Origin: Lolium rigidum
Lineage: Eukaryota > Streptophyta > Magnoliopsida > Poales > Poaceae
NCBI RefSeq assembly: GCF_022539505.1
Contig: NC_061510.1
Span: 34,311,047 to 34,375,046, forward strand
Length of the DNA: 64,000 nucleotides
Reading direction: 5' to 3'
Within the stretch, counting starts at the first letter, position 1. Each line of letters starts with the position of its first letter. A program made the position numbers and the translations under genes. The notes under the pieces are model-generated. The model searched no databases, was not told where the DNA came from, and saw only the letters and a list, made by a program, of their open reading frames with translations. Positions 32,638 through 42,970 of this stretch are shown here, piece after piece.

Positions 32638-33179
32638 GGCTGGTCTTATCCACTGGCCTGACAGAGTAGCAAGATCCAAGTCTATGGACTTATGTGGCAA
32701 GGCCGATCCCTGCGATCGGCCCCAAAAAATAAAAAGCAATGATCTCACCCCAAGCATGTCACGTAGTAGTGGAATACAGATAGGGTATAAACCTTTACTG
32801 TGCGGTACAACTGCAAGGGAGGCCGATTCCAGCAATCGGCTAAAATCATCCTCACCACATGTGTTAGACTCTGTGCAGCACCTATTTAGCATTGTGTGTT
32901 GTGTGGCAGGCATATAGATGGCTGGACAACCGATATCTTCAATTACTTGAAAGATTCGGCTCGGGGGGCATACACACGGAGAAGGTACGAGGCCACGAAG
33001 TATATACCCAGGAGGAGCCGATTCATGAAATCGATCGGCCAGTAAAAAATCGAAAATAGAAAAATTTTAAGTACAGCCGATGGTCGGACATCGACTTAAG
33101 AATAAGAAAAAGCCAGCCATCGACTCAAGAGGTACAAGCTGTTACAGACAGAGGTACAAGCTCAGTGGAGCAGTTATCG
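32638..33179 (+). other. pol-deletion junction of element B
   Basis: From 32638 to about 32895 the sequence follows A's region between protease and RT. A unique stretch runs to about 33005, then comes GGAGGAGCCGATTCATGAAATC, homologous to A's tandem repeats after integrase (17270-17400). The missing interval corresponds to all of RT to integrase. No gene is seen. Confidence 0.65.
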
Positions 33180-36100
33180 TTACATGGAGGGGCTCGACTG
33201 AAGGAATGCCTCAAGGGCACAGAGTGCGGTAGCACGAACACGGTCTACCTCGGCGATCTCAGCCTCGTCATCTTCATCTTGGCCCGTCACCAGCTGCTTG
33301 TTCAAGGCACGGATTTCGGCCAGATCGGTCTTCAGTTCAGCTGCCTTTTTCTCATTAAGTCGTTGACATTTGTCTGCAATATCGGCTTTCAATGGGAGCT
33401 GAGCGTGGCGTAAGCCGATTCTCTGACGAGCCAATGTCACCCTTGACTTGTAAGCAGACAGAGTCACCACTGGCCAGAGCTTCACCTGTAATGTCACCGG
33501 GAGATGAGGCTGGATGTCTTCAAGGATGCTCTTTATTTCCTCGGTATCTTCAACCAGTGTTTCGATTGAGGAGGAGAGCAAGGCCTTGAGGTGCTGGAGT
33601 TGACCATGGGTAGCGTTGGGGCCTGGCTCTGCGCTTGCTTTAGTAGATGGGTCGATGAACTCAGGGTCAAACGTTAGCAAGCTGGAGAGGTCACAACCCT
33701 GACAAAAAACTGGAACAACGTCAGTACACAGTGAAAAAGCAGGGAAGAGCTAAGGGAAGGAAGCGTACCTTTCCTAGGACCATAGGGGCAGCTGATGAGG
33801 AGGCGATCGGCTCTTGTGTTTCTGCTGAGGTTTTGGTCAAGGTAGCAGCCGTGTCAGCTCCGCTTTTGGAGGTTGCTAGGTCCAGGGTGGTGGATGGCAT
33901 CACTACCTCCTTGACTTCCCCACTAGAGGCGTCGTCAGTCTGTAAAGGGAATGGTTAGCCGATAGGAACAGCAAGAGGTTAGCACAAAATATGAGTCAAG
34001 AAGAATGTGGAGGGAAATTACATTCGAAAGCTCTTGGTCTGATGAAGAGGTTTGTGGCGTCTTGCGAGCTCTCTTGATGCATCGGCTCTTTGTGCGTAGA
34101 CCACCTTGTGCTGCTTTTGGTGAAGCCTGGGAATCAGCAGGTTCGGGAGCTGACCTTTTCTTGGAGGCCGACGGTGGCAAGTCTGGCTGGTTCGGCGTGG
34201 TGTCCTCCCCGGAGGTGTCTGAGCTTGAGTCTCCTCGACTGGACTGTGTATCCTCGCTGGAGATTTCTTCAGTAGAGGTCTGTGAAGGAAATACGAACAT
34301 GTTACAGAAGCCTAGAAGAATGGATGAAACTAGACAAGGCACGGATTAACTTACGTGCAAAATTTCTTGGGCCGGAGAGGAGGTTTGGCGCTTCAAGGTC
34401 TTCCTGGCAGCTACTTTCGTCACTGCTGTTCTCGCCTTAGCTGAGGCTCGGGGGGGGCAGCTGGCCTAGAAGATGCTCCGCTCTTGGGAGCCGATTTTGG
34501 TAAAATCAGCTGGCTCTGCATCACGACCTTCTTCAAGGATGGTGAGTTTTTGCAGAAGAGGACCACCGGAGCTGGTGGGAGAAGTGTGAAAGGGGAGCCG
34601 TCATCATGAACAGGCTCTGGACCATCTTGTTGCTGCAAGAAGACATAGCAGGGTTGTAAAAAAGAAACTGCGGTAAGCCACTTCAAAGCAAATTTATGAG
34701 TAGTGGTACCTGTTCTGCAGGGATATCATATTCAGCATCAAGTTGTTTCAGCAATGGTCCTAGAGCCCTCCGGAAGGCATGAGTCTTCCACATTGCCCAC
34801 CAGGCCTCGAAATCATCCGTTGATGAGGTAAAAGAGAGGTTGTGAGGAATGGGGATGGCTAGGGCATCAAAGAAAGAGTAACACCTCTGACTAGTGAGGA
34901 TGTTAGGCAAATCAGCCCTGCTTTCTGTTAAGAAGTGGAGAAAGAAATGGGGAGACACCTGCCCAAGACCAAATTGCCGGGCTGCTACGACCGGCTGATA
35001 GGACTCATAACCAGGTTTGATGATCCTGTTGGAAGTGCTCATACCCACCGGAAGAAAACAGGGACGAATCATGATGGAGTATAATTGCCGGGTGCTGGTG
35101 TCATCGGCAAAGCTGTCTAACCTTAAGGAGACTGGATTCTCAAAATGCTCAGACTCCGTGTAAGGAAAGAAGAGGGGATTGCCCAGGCCTTGGAAGAAGA
35201 TGCTGAACCATTCTGAGGCTTCATGGGGAATCAGCTTACTGCCTGGGAGGCTGTATAAAGCTTGGCCGTAGCTAGTGCATCGGATTTGCTTCCCAGTGGC
35301 ATCTGGAAAGGTGCGAGTGGCCAGTCGAGGGAAGTTTGGGATGTGGTTCTGGAAGTATAGCTAGGCCCATAGTTGAATAAACCACCAAGGACCTCCTGTT
35401 TTTTTGGGAAAACAGTTTGACATATATCAGCTGGAGATATCGATAGACCTCTCCAAGGAACAGTTTACCAATGCCAAGTTGGGTGCCCCTGGCAAGTTCA
35501 TAGGCCAGGGAAAGATAATTCTTGGTGGGAGCAAGGGAAGGGCCACAAAATATGAAGTGCTTCAACCAGAAGTTTAAGAAGGCCGTGTGTTCTTTCTCTG
35601 TTACAGGGCCTTTGTTTTTCATGTGGTGTCGAAGATAAGCACCCCAGTTTGTGCAGTCCTTTTTGGAGGAAAGCTGGAAAGGAACCTTTGGCAGCATAAA
35701 TGCAGAGGGGCTTGGGGATGCAATATCTAGACCAGTGATCATGGCCACGTCTAGCAGGGTTGGGGTCATGGGACCGTGACCAAACATGAAACAATTCAAA
35801 GCATCAGACCAAAAGTAGCCGATGGTTTTCAAAAGGTTTTCATGTTTTTTCAAGTGGAGACAGTGATAAGGCTAAGGCATCGGCTATTCCCGCAGTTTCC
35901 CAGGTGGATTGGTGAGTTTTGGCTATCCTATTATACCATGAAACCCAATCCTCAGGAGGATTAGGCCAGACTCGTAAGCAATCGGCCCAAGAAGATAGAT
36001 CTAAGTTCTGGTTCACGAAGGGAATCCTATTGGCCTCACATGAAATCAAATGAGCAGGACTCTCGGTGGAGCGAGGGCCAAGACAAAGAGAATTTGGAAG

Positions 36101-36268
36101 GGAAGGATGCGACAGCAGAATATCTGATGCCTAAAAAATTAATGACAGAATAAGACATTAATTCAGGTGTTTGCTGATAACTCCAACAATATACTCGGTT
36201 GATGAGGAACGGTTAGGGATTACCTTCAAGCCAGAGACCGTAGTATTGGCGTTGAACGATTCCGCCAT
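33180..36268 (-). pseudogene. antisense plant-mobile-domain gene with introns
   Basis: Six exons on the minus strand with GT-AG introns: 36224-36268 (MAESFNANTT start), 34710-36130, 34355-34632, 34022-34279, 33769-33939, 33180-33698. Exon 2 has plant mobile domain motifs: WVSWYNRIAKTHQSTWETAG, FWSDALNCFMFGHGPMTPTL, DVAMITGLDI, FLNFWLKHFIFCG, and PFFPYTESEH-like sequence later. The C-terminal exons are Ser/Asp-rich, then helical (KADIADKCQRLNEKKAAELK). Defects are a shift in A runs near 35843 and 35398, one in a G run near 34451, and one TAG near 35363. All exon phases agree otherwise, predicting about 890 residues. Plant mobile domain proteins act in silencing of genes and transposons in Arabidopsis; the role here is unknown. 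Confidence 0.78.
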
Positions 36269-36430
36269 TGGATTCGTCGCGGAGTTGAGTCTGCGCGATT
36301 GGGATCTGAGAGTTGGGTGGCTGGAAGTTGGATCTGTGCGAGCGGTGATTTGGGGATCTGAGTTGCTCTTGTAGGCGAGGGTTGCAGGTTACCGTTTGAG
36401 TAGCCAACTGGGTTGGCCTTGCTCGCGTTT

Positions 36431-36570
36431 TGTGATAAAGGCCGACGTTTTGCCATCGGCTCTTTGCGCGTTTACTCGCATTGACAATCGGCAAACATTC
36501 TGTGGTAAAGGCCGATGCGCTGCCATCGGCTCTTTGCGCGTTAATTCGTGTTGACAATCGGCAAATCGAT
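36431..36570. repeat. 70-bp tandem duplication upstream of the antisense gene
   Basis: Two units start at 36431 and 36501. Each contains TAAAGGCCGA, GCCATCGGCTCTTTGCGCGTT and TTGACAATCGGCAAA. They lie 160-300 bases upstream of the antisense gene's ATG (36268) and may be part of its promoter region. Confidence 0.7.
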
Positions 36571-36704
36571 AAGGAAGCGAATTTGGGCATGGAAACACTT
36601 TCTTCATTGATAAGAGGGTTTTTTACAGAGAAGAGCCGATTGCTCAAAAGAGGAAGAACAAAAGAGCCGATTGCTACTACTAGTCTTATGCTACTAATCC
36701 TAGC

Positions 36705-37178
36705 CTAAGGGCCGTCGCTGCCCTCGTCGGTACCGTCGGCGCTGCTGCCGGCGGGCTCCTCGTCGCTGCTGCCGTATCCTCCGGCAGGGGCCCCGTACTC
36801 CTCTTCGTCCTCGTCTTCGTCCTCGTCGTCGGCGTCCGACTCGAAGCAGATGCGTTTCGCCAGCGGCTCGTCAGAGGAGGTGTCGCTCTCCTCTTCCTCC
36901 TCTTCGTCGGAGGTGGTGAAGTCGTCCCAGGAGAACGCATCATCCTCGCTCTCCGCCTCCAGCTCCCCGTCGACAAGGAACTGGAAGTCGTCTTCTCCTT
37001 CGGTCAAAGACTTGTCATCCTCGGACCAGACGGAAGAAGCATGATCCTCCTCGTCCCACCACGATGGGGCGAGGATGTCGTACGCCGCCTGCGTGCCCCA
37101 CTCTGGTGTCGACCCTCGAAGGGGAGAGGATACGCAGGAAAGCCCTGAGGAGGCTGTGGAGGAGGAGGAGGAATCCAT
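36705..37178 (-). CDS. antisense acidic protein of element B
   Basis: An intact 157-residue frame starts at ATG 37178 (MDSSSSSTASSG), opposite to gag. It shares with the frame in A a Ser-rich start, the block SLTEGEDDFQFLVDGELEAE, long Asp/Glu runs, a KRI patch, and the GYGSSDEE ending. It is slightly shorter than A's version. A CTATATC stretch on the minus strand about 85 bases upstream may be a promoter. No known domain is seen; probably disordered and acidic. It lies between the antisense gene and the 3' LTR and is read in the same direction as that gene. Confidence 0.6.
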   Translation of the reverse strand: MDSSSSSTASSGLSCVSSPLRGSTPEWGTQAAYDILAPSWWDEEDHASSVWSEDDKSLTEGEDDFQFLVDGELEAESEDDAFSWDDFTTSDEEEEEESDTSSDEPLAKRICFESDADDEDEDEDEEEYGAPAGGYGSSDEEPAGSSADGTDEGSDGP

Positions 37179-37433
37179 GGTGTGAAGGAGGGTTTTTCGA
37201 TGTTAGTTTGGAGCAGGGGGATGAAGAGGTGAACTGTTCGGTGCAGTTAAATGAAAGGAGATATAGTGGAGATTTAATGTTGCGGTGGTTTCCGAGGACG
37301 TGGTGCCAAAACTGTCAAATCGTGCAGAGAGGTTGAGAAGACAAGGCATCATGATGAAGGATACTGCGACGGTTCTGCTCTGCCACGACATGACCCTTCG
37401 AAGGAAAAACAGAATGGTTTTGAAATTATCATT

Positions 37434-37453
37434 ACCAAAACCAGGGGGGCATG
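37434..37453 (+). other. polypurine tract of element B
   Basis: ACCAAAACCAGGGGGGCATG ends at the 3' LTR start. Confidence 0.75.
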
Positions 37454-38614
37454 TGTTATCACCAGATTTTGGCCAAATCAGGAGATGGGCCGTAATTGAG
37501 ATGGGCTTGAATGATGTACACGTGGAGCGACTCTGAAGCGGCCTTACACGAAGAATTTGGGCTAGATTGCCCGTGTATCTGTAAATTATAGTAGATTGCA
37601 TCTTAGTTTAGAATTAAAAGATAGAGTTTAACCCGTGCACGGTTAGGTGCACGCCCGAATTAGAAAGTCCCTTGGACTATAAATATGTACCTACGGTTAT
37701 CGAGAAAGGAGGACAATCACGTTCACAACAAACACAAACCAGGCGCATCGCCACCCCTTGTTTCGAGGGTTTCTTCCGGGTAAGCATCATGCTGCCTAGA
37801 TCGCATCTTGCGATCTAGGCAGCGTACGTTTATTCATTTATCTTCTGTTACTCGTGCTGAATCGTTGTTGATGACGATTAACACTACTTATCGTAGATAT
37901 TTTGGGGCTTGCATTGGTGCTTTTCTTACACATATTTGCTTAGCTATGCCGTCCCTTGATATCTAGCTGCCCTTATACCTATCTAGGTGTAAGGGCAGCA
38001 CCTTGCTTGTTCATCGTTTAGTAGATCCAATCTGTTATAGTTGCTCCTTGTTTTTCAAGGATTAGTTTAATATTCGTATGGTTAGGCCTTGCAAACGGGT
38101 TGAACGATCCGGTAGTGCGTAAGATATAGTTTGTTAGCTCCAAGAGGGATTGTTCCGGGAATTAACTTAATGTTGGTTTTAGGCCTCTTTTAGGGTTAAC
38201 TTTCTATCATCTTTCGTGTTTATTAGGCTCAACTACGCGCAGGATGTTCCGATCATACGGTGAAAACCCTAAACTGTCGTGGATTGGTTTAACTTTGTGT
38301 TGATCAAGCAGGAGCCCCATGTCATCGTAAACCCAACGTGAACCATGGGGCGATCGGCTCCACAGGGCAACCTGAGAGCCGATCGGGCTCATATTTAATG
38401 TTTACGTGTCTACCATGCAGGAGACTAATCGAAGCAATCCAACACCTTCCTGACCAGGTATAGGTCAGGTGGCACGCCCTTGCAACCGCCAGAATGTGTG
38501 CCGGAACATTGCGGGACGACGTCGAGGGACCAAGGCCCACCCAGCAGTCTTGGCAGCCTCCCGGCTCTTCGTGTTGCTTAACCACTGCTCGTCGGTGGGT
38601 TTTAGCAGGCAACA
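37454..38614 (+). repeat. 3' LTR of element B
   Basis: 1161 bp, TGTTATCACC to CAGGCAACA. It is nearly identical to the 5' LTR apart from scattered substitutions and a deletion of about 14 bases near 38357, which removes the GCCGAT hairpin. No primer-binding motif follows; Helitron sequence resumes after CATCT. Confidence 0.92.
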
Positions 38615-38619
38615 CATCT

Positions 38620-39985
38620 TTATTTGTTCTTCATATAACCAGATCCTCTAGCAGTGGTGGGGTTTCTAATGGATTTCTTCTTCCAATAAGTGGATCTGTG
38701 GTGAATTTCTCACCCTCCAAGCGGATAATCTAATTAGAGCAACCTGCAATTCTTCACATCGGCTGCTCCTATTTGCTTCTCTCTGTCAAATCTGATATTT
38801 TCGTATTCGATTTCAGCGCCCGGAAGAGCTTAGGCCTCCATGGTACTTGCTACTCAAATCGCGTTGGCGAAGCTCTCAGCGCCTCACCCTCTGCTCATGT
38901 CCAAGCCTCATCCCCATCCCTTCATTCTTCTCGACTGGGCAAGTGGCTGATAGCACCTAACGGCACCACTGGGCATCTCTCTCTGGATTTATTTGGTGTT
39001 CTTAATTTTCTTCGTATGAAGATCCATGGCCTCAGTTTCCATGATGGTAGAGTGCAGAATATGATATTTCGTGTTTGGTCCCAAACTTACACGTACAAAA
39101 ATCAGTGTTCTGATCTTGACTGTGCACAATTTCGCATCTCCATTAATACTTGAAAACGGCTGTATTTTAGTGTCAAAAGGAAACATAGAAACTACAATAT
39201 CTCTGTACATCTACATACACCACTAAAGCATGCTAGATTCTAAACAGGGAACTTTCGTGTCTACTTATGTTACAATGTTATATGCTGAATCGCATCTTCT
39301 TTTTTTACTACTAGAACAAGGCTGCTAACTTATACTTTTCATGTTTTCAGATTACTTATTCTTCTCAGATTATGTTTTCTCTCTCCCAGCTAGGTAACAG
39401 TACCGACTTTTAGTGGACTTGGGATTTTTTAATAGTTAGCTGAGGTTGTATTTGAAGCCAAATGATGCTTTTCTTTGTGGTAGTTTTTTCTCGGCAAGCA
39501 CTGCCCTGATTTAATATACTATTTAAGGGGGGCGTTTTCACATTTTTTTAGTTACTTGGTAGTATGCCACATATATATATCCAGATGACTTGAATATTTT
39601 TCTTGCAATGATTTTATATTGTGGATATTTAACTTCAAATTTGTTAGATCATTACTGAGTTTGATAAGCATGTGAAACACAAAAGGCGACCATGTTCCCA
39701 TTGTTTGGTCATGAGTTTCGAATCTTTCTTTGAATATTAGTCTAAACAATTCATTATCATGTCAATTATCAAATAAAGCAAAATCCATTCCAATGTCCCG
39801 TAGCAATGTGCGAAGCATTATCTATCTTCATTTAATATTTCAAACTGCACATACCGAGTGTGCCCACCTCACTAGCAAGCCACCAAGTCCTATCATCGCA
39901 TGACCAGTCCGTAGAGTTTTTTTTCGCAAAGTGCATTCAACGTGATTCATGTTAATTTTTACATATCTAAAAATCATCTTTCATT
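38620..39985 (+). other. Helitron right arm, possible captured DNA
   Basis: About 1.37 kb. An open frame at 38773-39153 (126 residues from a non-ATG or internal start) contains LGLHGTCYSNRVGEALSASP and GKWLIAPNGTTGHLSLDL. An AG precedes CGCCCGGAAGAGC near 38819, as at an exon edge. This may be a captured gene fragment, but I do not recognise it. From 39160 the DNA is AT-rich. A degenerate Helitron-like 3' end (CCCGTAGCAATGTGCG) lies at 39797. Confidence 0.4.
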
Positions 39986-40014
39986 CCCGCAGCAACGCGC
40001 GGGGTATCAACTAG

Positions 40015-40790
40015 TTGTGAATGTTTTCAGATCCACATACTTGAGAGCCCCCAATGCTCACGACGGCAAGACTTTTGGGTTCAACGTCGACCGGGGATTT
40101 CCAGGTATGCTTGGCTCCATTGATTGTATGCATTAGAGTTGGCAAAATTGTCCAACGACATGGCATGGTCAATTCAAAGGGTACAAGAAGGATGCCACTA
40201 TAGTCCTTGATGCAGTCTCCGATCATGAGACTTGGATATGGCATGCATTTTTTGGAATGCCCGGGTCTTGCAATGACATCAATGTTCTTCAACGGTCACC
40301 ACTAATGACAAGACTTGCAACGCGGGAAGGTCCATTGGTGGAGTTTGAAGCAAATGGCCACAAGTAGAACTATGGCTACTTCCTCGCCGACGGCATATGT
40401 CCAAGGTGGCAAACATTTGTGAAGCCGGTTATTCAACCACGAGGTATGAAGCAAACCCAATTTAATAATGCACAAGCAGCAGCTAGGAAAGATGTAGAGA
40501 TAGCATTTGAGATTTTGCAACCTCAATTTGCCATTGTGAGGGGGCCGGCTAGATTTTGGGACCAAGAGTGCCTTTGGTATATCATAACCGCTTGTGTCAT
40601 CATGCATAATATGATCATAGAGGATGATCGTGGGAAAGATATGGATCATACCCACTATGAGTTGATGGGGGTTCCCGTGCAAGTGAGGAGATCCGCACAT
40701 AGGATTGCTCGGTTCATTGCCTCGTACCATGCCATTCGCTCAAATGACACACATGATGAGCTCCAAAAAGATCTCATGGAAGAATGGTGA
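40015..40790 (+). pseudogene. Harbinger transposase, DDE catalytic part
   Basis: The frame runs on from 27868 with no shift. Motifs in order: GFPGMLGSIDCMH (first catalytic Asp, 40122), FFGMPGSCNDINVLQRSPL (second Asp), YFLADG, then QAAARKDVEIAFEILQPQFA with the catalytic Glu, and the usual IITACVIMHNMIIED end. Two in-frame stops break it: TAG at 40134 (normally Trp in this family) and TAG at 40365. It is otherwise complete at the C-terminus. It would have cut and pasted the element with an accessory Myb-like protein; it is now inactive. Confidence 0.88.
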
Positions 40791-41210
40791 AATTGGCATG
40801 GACAACAATAGTTGCACACTTGTTGTATTTGTTTGAAAACTATATGTTGTATTGTCTCAAAATTATGTTGTATTGTTGTATGTTGATCCCTAAACTTGTT
40901 GTATTTGGTGTGAACAATTTGATGTACTTGTTGTATTTGGTGTGAACAATTTATTGTATTTGTATGGTACATTTTATTTGTGAATTATGAAGCTTGTTTG
41001 ATCTTCTTAGATGCATAGTTGGTGTGATTGTTGTTTGCGCCGCGCTGCATAATGGAGCGCCCGGCGGATGAACTTTTTTAGCGCCCGAACACGCGCTGCA
41101 TAATAGAGCATCCGGCGGGGGAAAATTCAGAGCAGCGTGCGGTATACGTTTACAGCGTGGTAGAAGCGACATTTAGAGCACCAAAATTTAGTGCACTGTT
41201 GGAGATGCTC
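40791..41210 (+). other. 3' region and right terminal repeat of Harbinger
   Basis: After the transposase stop come T/G-rich direct repeats (TTGTTGTATTTGGTGTGAACAA twice, 40900-40950), then a CG-containing subterminal region (GCGCCCGGCGGATGAAC; GCGCTGCATAATRGAGC twice), then the terminal repeat ending at 41210 and TTA at 41211-41213. Confidence 0.7.
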
Positions 41211-41213
41211 TTA

Positions 41214-42970
41214 GCTAGTCTTATCCGGCCTTCATGATATTCTCTTCTTCTGAATTTCACCATGGATCCAATGTCACTTGGTGTCAACACAGAAAAGAGC
41301 TTCGCACCGCTCCCTCCAAACCAAACGGTCGGAATAAAAGCATGGGTGTGCGCGACCGAATACCACCCGATCCAGCAAACTCCAGGAAAAAGATGCATTG
41401 TTCCATTCGTCGGCGGAGCCTTCCGGTAGGTCTTCATCTTCGCAGAAGATTAACCCTAGGACCACCACCTTCAATCCCAAAGCAGACGAACAGGCCCCCA
41501 CGCCGCCATCCGCTGGCCAACGAAGAAAAAAGGAGGACTCGGTGGAGGTGGGTCCCACCAGGTTGATATCTTCTTTTCTTCCTCCAAACATGTTTCTTCC
41601 CAAACAAATCTCTTTCACCAACCAATAAATGCAGCAGCAAGAGGACTCCGCCAGCGCCATGCTTCGCCTCTATCCACTTCCCCGTCCACCGGTGCCATGC
41701 TTTGCCTCTATCCATTTTTCTGTCTGTCGCTGCCGTGCTTCACCTCTATCCACACGTATGTCGGCATCGTGCTTCACGTCCATCCGCTCCCCGTTCGTTC
41801 TTTGACCCATTCCTTTCCTCCTCAACGCGACCATCACAAGAGCACTCCGCCCAAGCATATCCTTCCCGCCACCGAGGGACGGTGCTTCGAGGTGGGCGCA
41901 TCGGTGCTGCAAGCCAACACTCATTGCTACTGGAGTCGCATGTTGCAGCAGCGAGAAGAGAGCGGAGCTGCTACCAACCGTGGCCATCGCAGCTCCCAGG
42001 GGCTTGTCGTGTTGCTCCCACAGGCTCAGTTTCTCCCACGGGCCAATGGCATTGCTGCGAGCGGAGGGCCACGTTGCTCCCTCGGGCCGATGGTGTAGCT
42101 CCCAGCCTCGGGCGGCGTTGCTGCAGACGGAGGTCCACATTGCTATGGGCCGACAGAATTCCAGCCGGTGGAGGGCCGCGTTGCTCCCATGGGTCGACGG
42201 CGGTGCTGCTGGCGGAGGGCCACGTTGCTCCCAACATCCGGCGGTGTTGCTGCTAGCAGCAGCCTGTGATGCTCCCAAGGGCTGGGTCGGTTCTGCAAAG
42301 GCTACTGCCAGCAACAGTGCTTCCATGGGATGCAGTGGTGCGGTAAGTGAGGTGCTTCCAAGGCGAGGACTGCGAGCCTTGCTTCCAAGGGAGCCTCGTC
42401 GGAGGACCTCGCCGGAGGATTTTGCAGGTGCGGTGGCATGTCCCTCAAAACGGGGTTGTGGCAGGAGAGGAAGTTGGTGATCACCAGAGCACAGAGCGAT
42501 AAATCTTGGCAGAGTTCGGGGTGGAGGCCTTTGCGGGGTAGTTGGGAATTTAGTCAGCGGGTATTTGTTCTCCTCGTTTTGACCCGTTGGGAGGACACAT
42601 GTCATCCTTTCCACGCGGGGATCACAAGTTTTGATTCTGAGGAACGCTCAGTGCTCCCCTTATTTATTTATGTTCTTTTTATGTGAAAACCACCAAACCA
42701 GTGTGCTTGAATTCCTCTGTACCAAATATATTTCATATTTTCCGATAGACTCTTAATATTCATAATTTTGCTGCAAAAATGATATACCTCCTCCGCTAAA
42801 AAAGTGAGTACCCATTAGTTGGAATTGTTAGATTGGTAAAATAGGAACATGGTTACTGGATTACAGGAAGCAAACTAGCCAGATTTAAAGATGAGAATGA
42901 TCTACACGGCCAACTAGAGAACATGTCGAATAGGTACGAATATCTAATAAACAAAGCTACTCGTCTAGAA
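41214..42970. repeat. GC-rich degenerate repeats, no convincing gene
   Basis: Bases 41658-41790 hold about four degenerate repeats of TGCCRTGCTTYGCCTCTATCC. Bases 41990-42300 hold imperfect repeats of GGAGGGCCACGTTGCTCCC. Long open frames on both strands here are low complexity (Ala, Ser, Gly) and follow the repeat. Such sequences are common inside grass DNA transposons (inference). Bases 42650-42970 show nothing recognisable. Confidence 0.5.

Larger units (their letters stand above)
28216..38614 (+). mobile_element. Gypsy element B (Tat-like), pol replaced, antisense genes
   Basis: Complete element of 10.4 kb with LTRs 28216-29389 and 37454-38614 and a perfect 5-bp target duplication, CATCT (28211-28215, 38615-38619). 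It keeps gag (29451-31223) and the gag end plus protease (31327-32637). Homology to element A then ends near 32895 and resumes near 33005 with A's post-integrase repeats, so RT, RNase H and integrase are deleted. On the antisense strand it carries an intron-bearing gene (33180-36268) and an acidic ORF (36705-37178). It must rely on A-like elements for replication. Confidence 0.92.
27869..40014 (+). mobile_element. non-autonomous Helitron carrying element B
   Basis: The 5' end TCTATAATATCTATAAAG follows an A. The 3' end has a hairpin (CCCGC 39986-39990 with GCGGG 39999-40003), a short spacer and CTAG (40011-40014), followed by T. These are the standard Helitron signals with insertion between A and T. 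Removing it joins A at 27868 to TT at 40015 as an Ile codon and restores the transposase frame, which proves both ends. Without element B and its duplicated target it is about 1.74 kb. No Rep/helicase is present. Confidence 0.9.
27679..41210 (+). mobile_element. PIF/Harbinger transposon remnant, split by nested insertions
   Basis: The left end is lost. The transposase gene lies at 27679-27868 and 40015-40790, separated by the Helitron. The right end is a terminal inverted repeat, whose reverse complement reads GAGCATCTCCAACAGTGCAC (41191-41210). It is followed by TTA, the usual 3-bp target of this superfamily. The intact element at 61558-62892 has the related end GGGCATCTCCAAC. Confidence 0.75.

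Noticed and set aside
41670..42614. 314-residue minus-strand frame
   Set aside because: It follows the GGAGGGCCACGTTGCTCCC repeats, is low complexity and lacks a convincing start; treated as repeat-derived.
42780..42830. Stowaway-like start TACCTCCTCCGCTAAAAAA
   Set aside because: No matching inverted end is found nearby, so a MITE cannot be supported.
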